From NCBI GenBank assembly GCA_034190875.2, contig CM067349.1, positions 4,783,979 through 4,847,978 on the forward strand: 64,000 bases of DNA, given 5' to 3'. A program made the translations under genes and the position numbers. Of this stretch, positions 62,225 to 64,000 are shown in pieces. The DNA comes from Urechis unicinctus (Eukaryota; Annelida; Polychaeta; Xenopneusta; Urechidae). Every line of letters begins with the position of its first letter. The stretch's first letter is position 1. A model generated the notes under the pieces. It was not told where the DNA came from. It ran no database searches and was given only the letters and a program-made list of their open reading frames with translations.

Positions 62225-64000
62225 CAGTGACTAAATCGGTATACTCCACAGAAAGAATGTAAACTGCTACCCGACTGACACTTTAACTGCATTAAATGTC
62301 ATAAGATGCGACGATTGCTACGTTTATGCTCATTGCAGGAGATTCCCTTCGAGCGGTATATACTGAATGGAAGAAAGGGATAAACTCCATACATAAACGT
62401 TCATATTTGGCATGTATTTAGACTTTTCTTTTTCACAACACACCGAAACACCATATCTAGATAAATTTTAATACCACAAATGTGATTTATATATTTGTGG
62501 TATGGTTTATTTATTACCCAATGATAACAGATGTACTTAACAATTCCATACATGTATTTTGCTAGTGATACGAATTATTGCTAAGCTACTTCATGGCATC
62601 TTATAAATCAGCTGATTACCACAATGGCGATTAAGCCACAAAAACTCATCCTCTGAATTAGAACCACACTGTACACCTTCCATTATCATACTATAAGCAT
62701 ATAGAGCCGTAATATCCGCCATGCGCTTTTATAATTACGTGTCGTCTTTCCATTATATTACATTTGGTCTCTATGATGGAGCATGGAATGTTTTGTGACG
62801 TCATTAAGCAGGTGCATAGATGACCCATGATAATCAGACCGACCTCAGCACCCCATTTCATACGATAAGTGCATTCGACTATTATACCAAGGCAATCAAA
62901 GGCTAGAACCTGGTCGGTTCCTAAGTCTAACAGGGAGCATATAAATGTATATACCTGAATGTAAAGTCTCATGGCAATTTAATAATTTGATCTTTCGTAC
63001 CAGTAAGAATCAATTACCACAATCTATACCATACATAGGTTACACTAACAGCACCTAGTGGTCGACTGAGCACTGCGGGGCAATGATGTAGATAGGGTTC
63101 GGGATGTCTCGATTAATGCCTGTTAATATACTTAAAAACCACTTTGGTGGCATTTCTTAACCTTTTGTATTTTTGAGCTGTGTAAAAATGTTGGCAGAAA
63201 ACAGCTACCATACCAAAACGCTTATCAGTGACCAACTATCCATAATATATGGTAACGTTACAGAACAATATCACGTGGGGTTACATGGGATAAACATTAA
63301 GGTACGAATCTTATAGTTTTATCTCGGATTTTATATCAACGTGATGCCAAATAGTGTCTTCATGAACTGAACGTTGATTAAACTTACATCTATAATGAAG
63401 CCACATTTGCTGTTCAACATCGAAGTTAATGGCCCCATGCAGGGGTAATGAAACATGCAATAAATGTTATTACTTGGCAGAGCTGACACAATCATGATGT
63501 AGTTAAAGAGCAAATGCTGTGTTGTTGGCATTAAATGGACCATATGGGTCACGTTGATCAATTATAATGTCTGCTTCCCATTGGGAGCGCCCTAGAATTA
63601 CATTAGCGTTAATCAGCCCTACTTAAAATGAAACCGTACTGTACTTGATGACCCGTAAGCGTCAGGTTGGATTACCCTTTACCTTTATTGCGAGCAGGAA
63701 ATAGTACTTGCAGGAAGTTGTGTTAATCTAAAGGTCGACCAACTTGTACAATGCTGCTGGAAGTTTCTTCCTATCAAAGTGTCCGTCTTATCGATCCGAA
63801 TATTTAAGGGTACTGAAACATTAGCGAATACTAAATTAGTCTGCTTGTGTCAGTAATGTACTTCATCTATCGCCACGGTTAGACCCGAAATCGTTTAACA
63901 ATGACAGAAAGCGACCGTCATATGCATTAATGCGGAAGGGTTACATGTATGGTGGTTAATTGTTAGTCATATTTGATATCATAGCTAAGACCATTTACCG
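62225..64000. other. No supported gene; one small hairpin
   Basis: ATACCACAAAT at 62471-62481 and ATTTGTGGTAT at 62493-62503 form an 11 bp perfect stem with an 11-base loop. Otherwise the sequence is unremarkable. A 93-codon reverse frame (62691-62972) has no recognised content. Confidence 0.45.

Overview
The window looks like intergenic DNA from an animal, probably an invertebrate. It is AT-rich by eye and is broken by five long (TA)n tracts and about nine other short tandem arrays. I find no complete protein gene, tRNA or rRNA. The animal assignment rests on one broken DNA transposon at about 43.5-45.3 kb, which carries SAP/YqaJ-like and DDE_Tnp_4-like fragments of a kind I know from animal genomes, and more weakly on a good match to the CTCF motif near 20.77 kb. 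CpG does not look depleted, which fits a lightly methylated invertebrate genome. I cannot name the species or phylum.

Layout. 1-9.2 kb: mostly featureless sequence with two minisatellites (38 bp and 33 bp units) and copies of two old dispersed repeats. 9.28-10.18 kb: a compositionally foreign, GC-rich island with a good TATA/initiator core promoter and short open frames that I could not identify. 10.2-33.8 kb: low-information sequence with TA tracts at 12.1, 17.5-18.5 and 22.65-23.3 kb, a 54 bp minisatellite, a homeodomain-type palindrome next to a CTCF-like site, a pair of 81 bp direct repeats 861 bp apart, a strong GC-rich hairpin, a duplicated G-rich segment, and a 48 bp minisatellite with the CRE palindrome TGACGTCA in each of nine units.

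33.8-62.2 kb: a mosaic of old, diverged copies of one large repeat of 2 kb or more. Direct copies lie at 34-43 kb, mostly inverted copies at 46-54 kb, and another direct set at 60-62 kb. The clearest inverted pair is 37.5-39.5 kb against 51.06-52.74 kb. The 1.8 kb SAP/YqaJ-DDE transposon sits inside one of the copies. 54.3-59.9 kb and 62.2-64 kb show almost nothing.

How the parts work together: there is no operon or pathway here. The window records repeat growth: one large unclassified repeat duplicated in both orientations, a DNA transposon landing in it, and microsatellites expanding, at least two of them at the same place in the repeat unit. The possible regulatory signals (promoter at 9.6 kb, palindrome and CTCF-like motif at 20.7 kb, CRE array at 30.8 kb) are the best candidates for function. 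All similarities were found by eye, so identities and edges are approximate.
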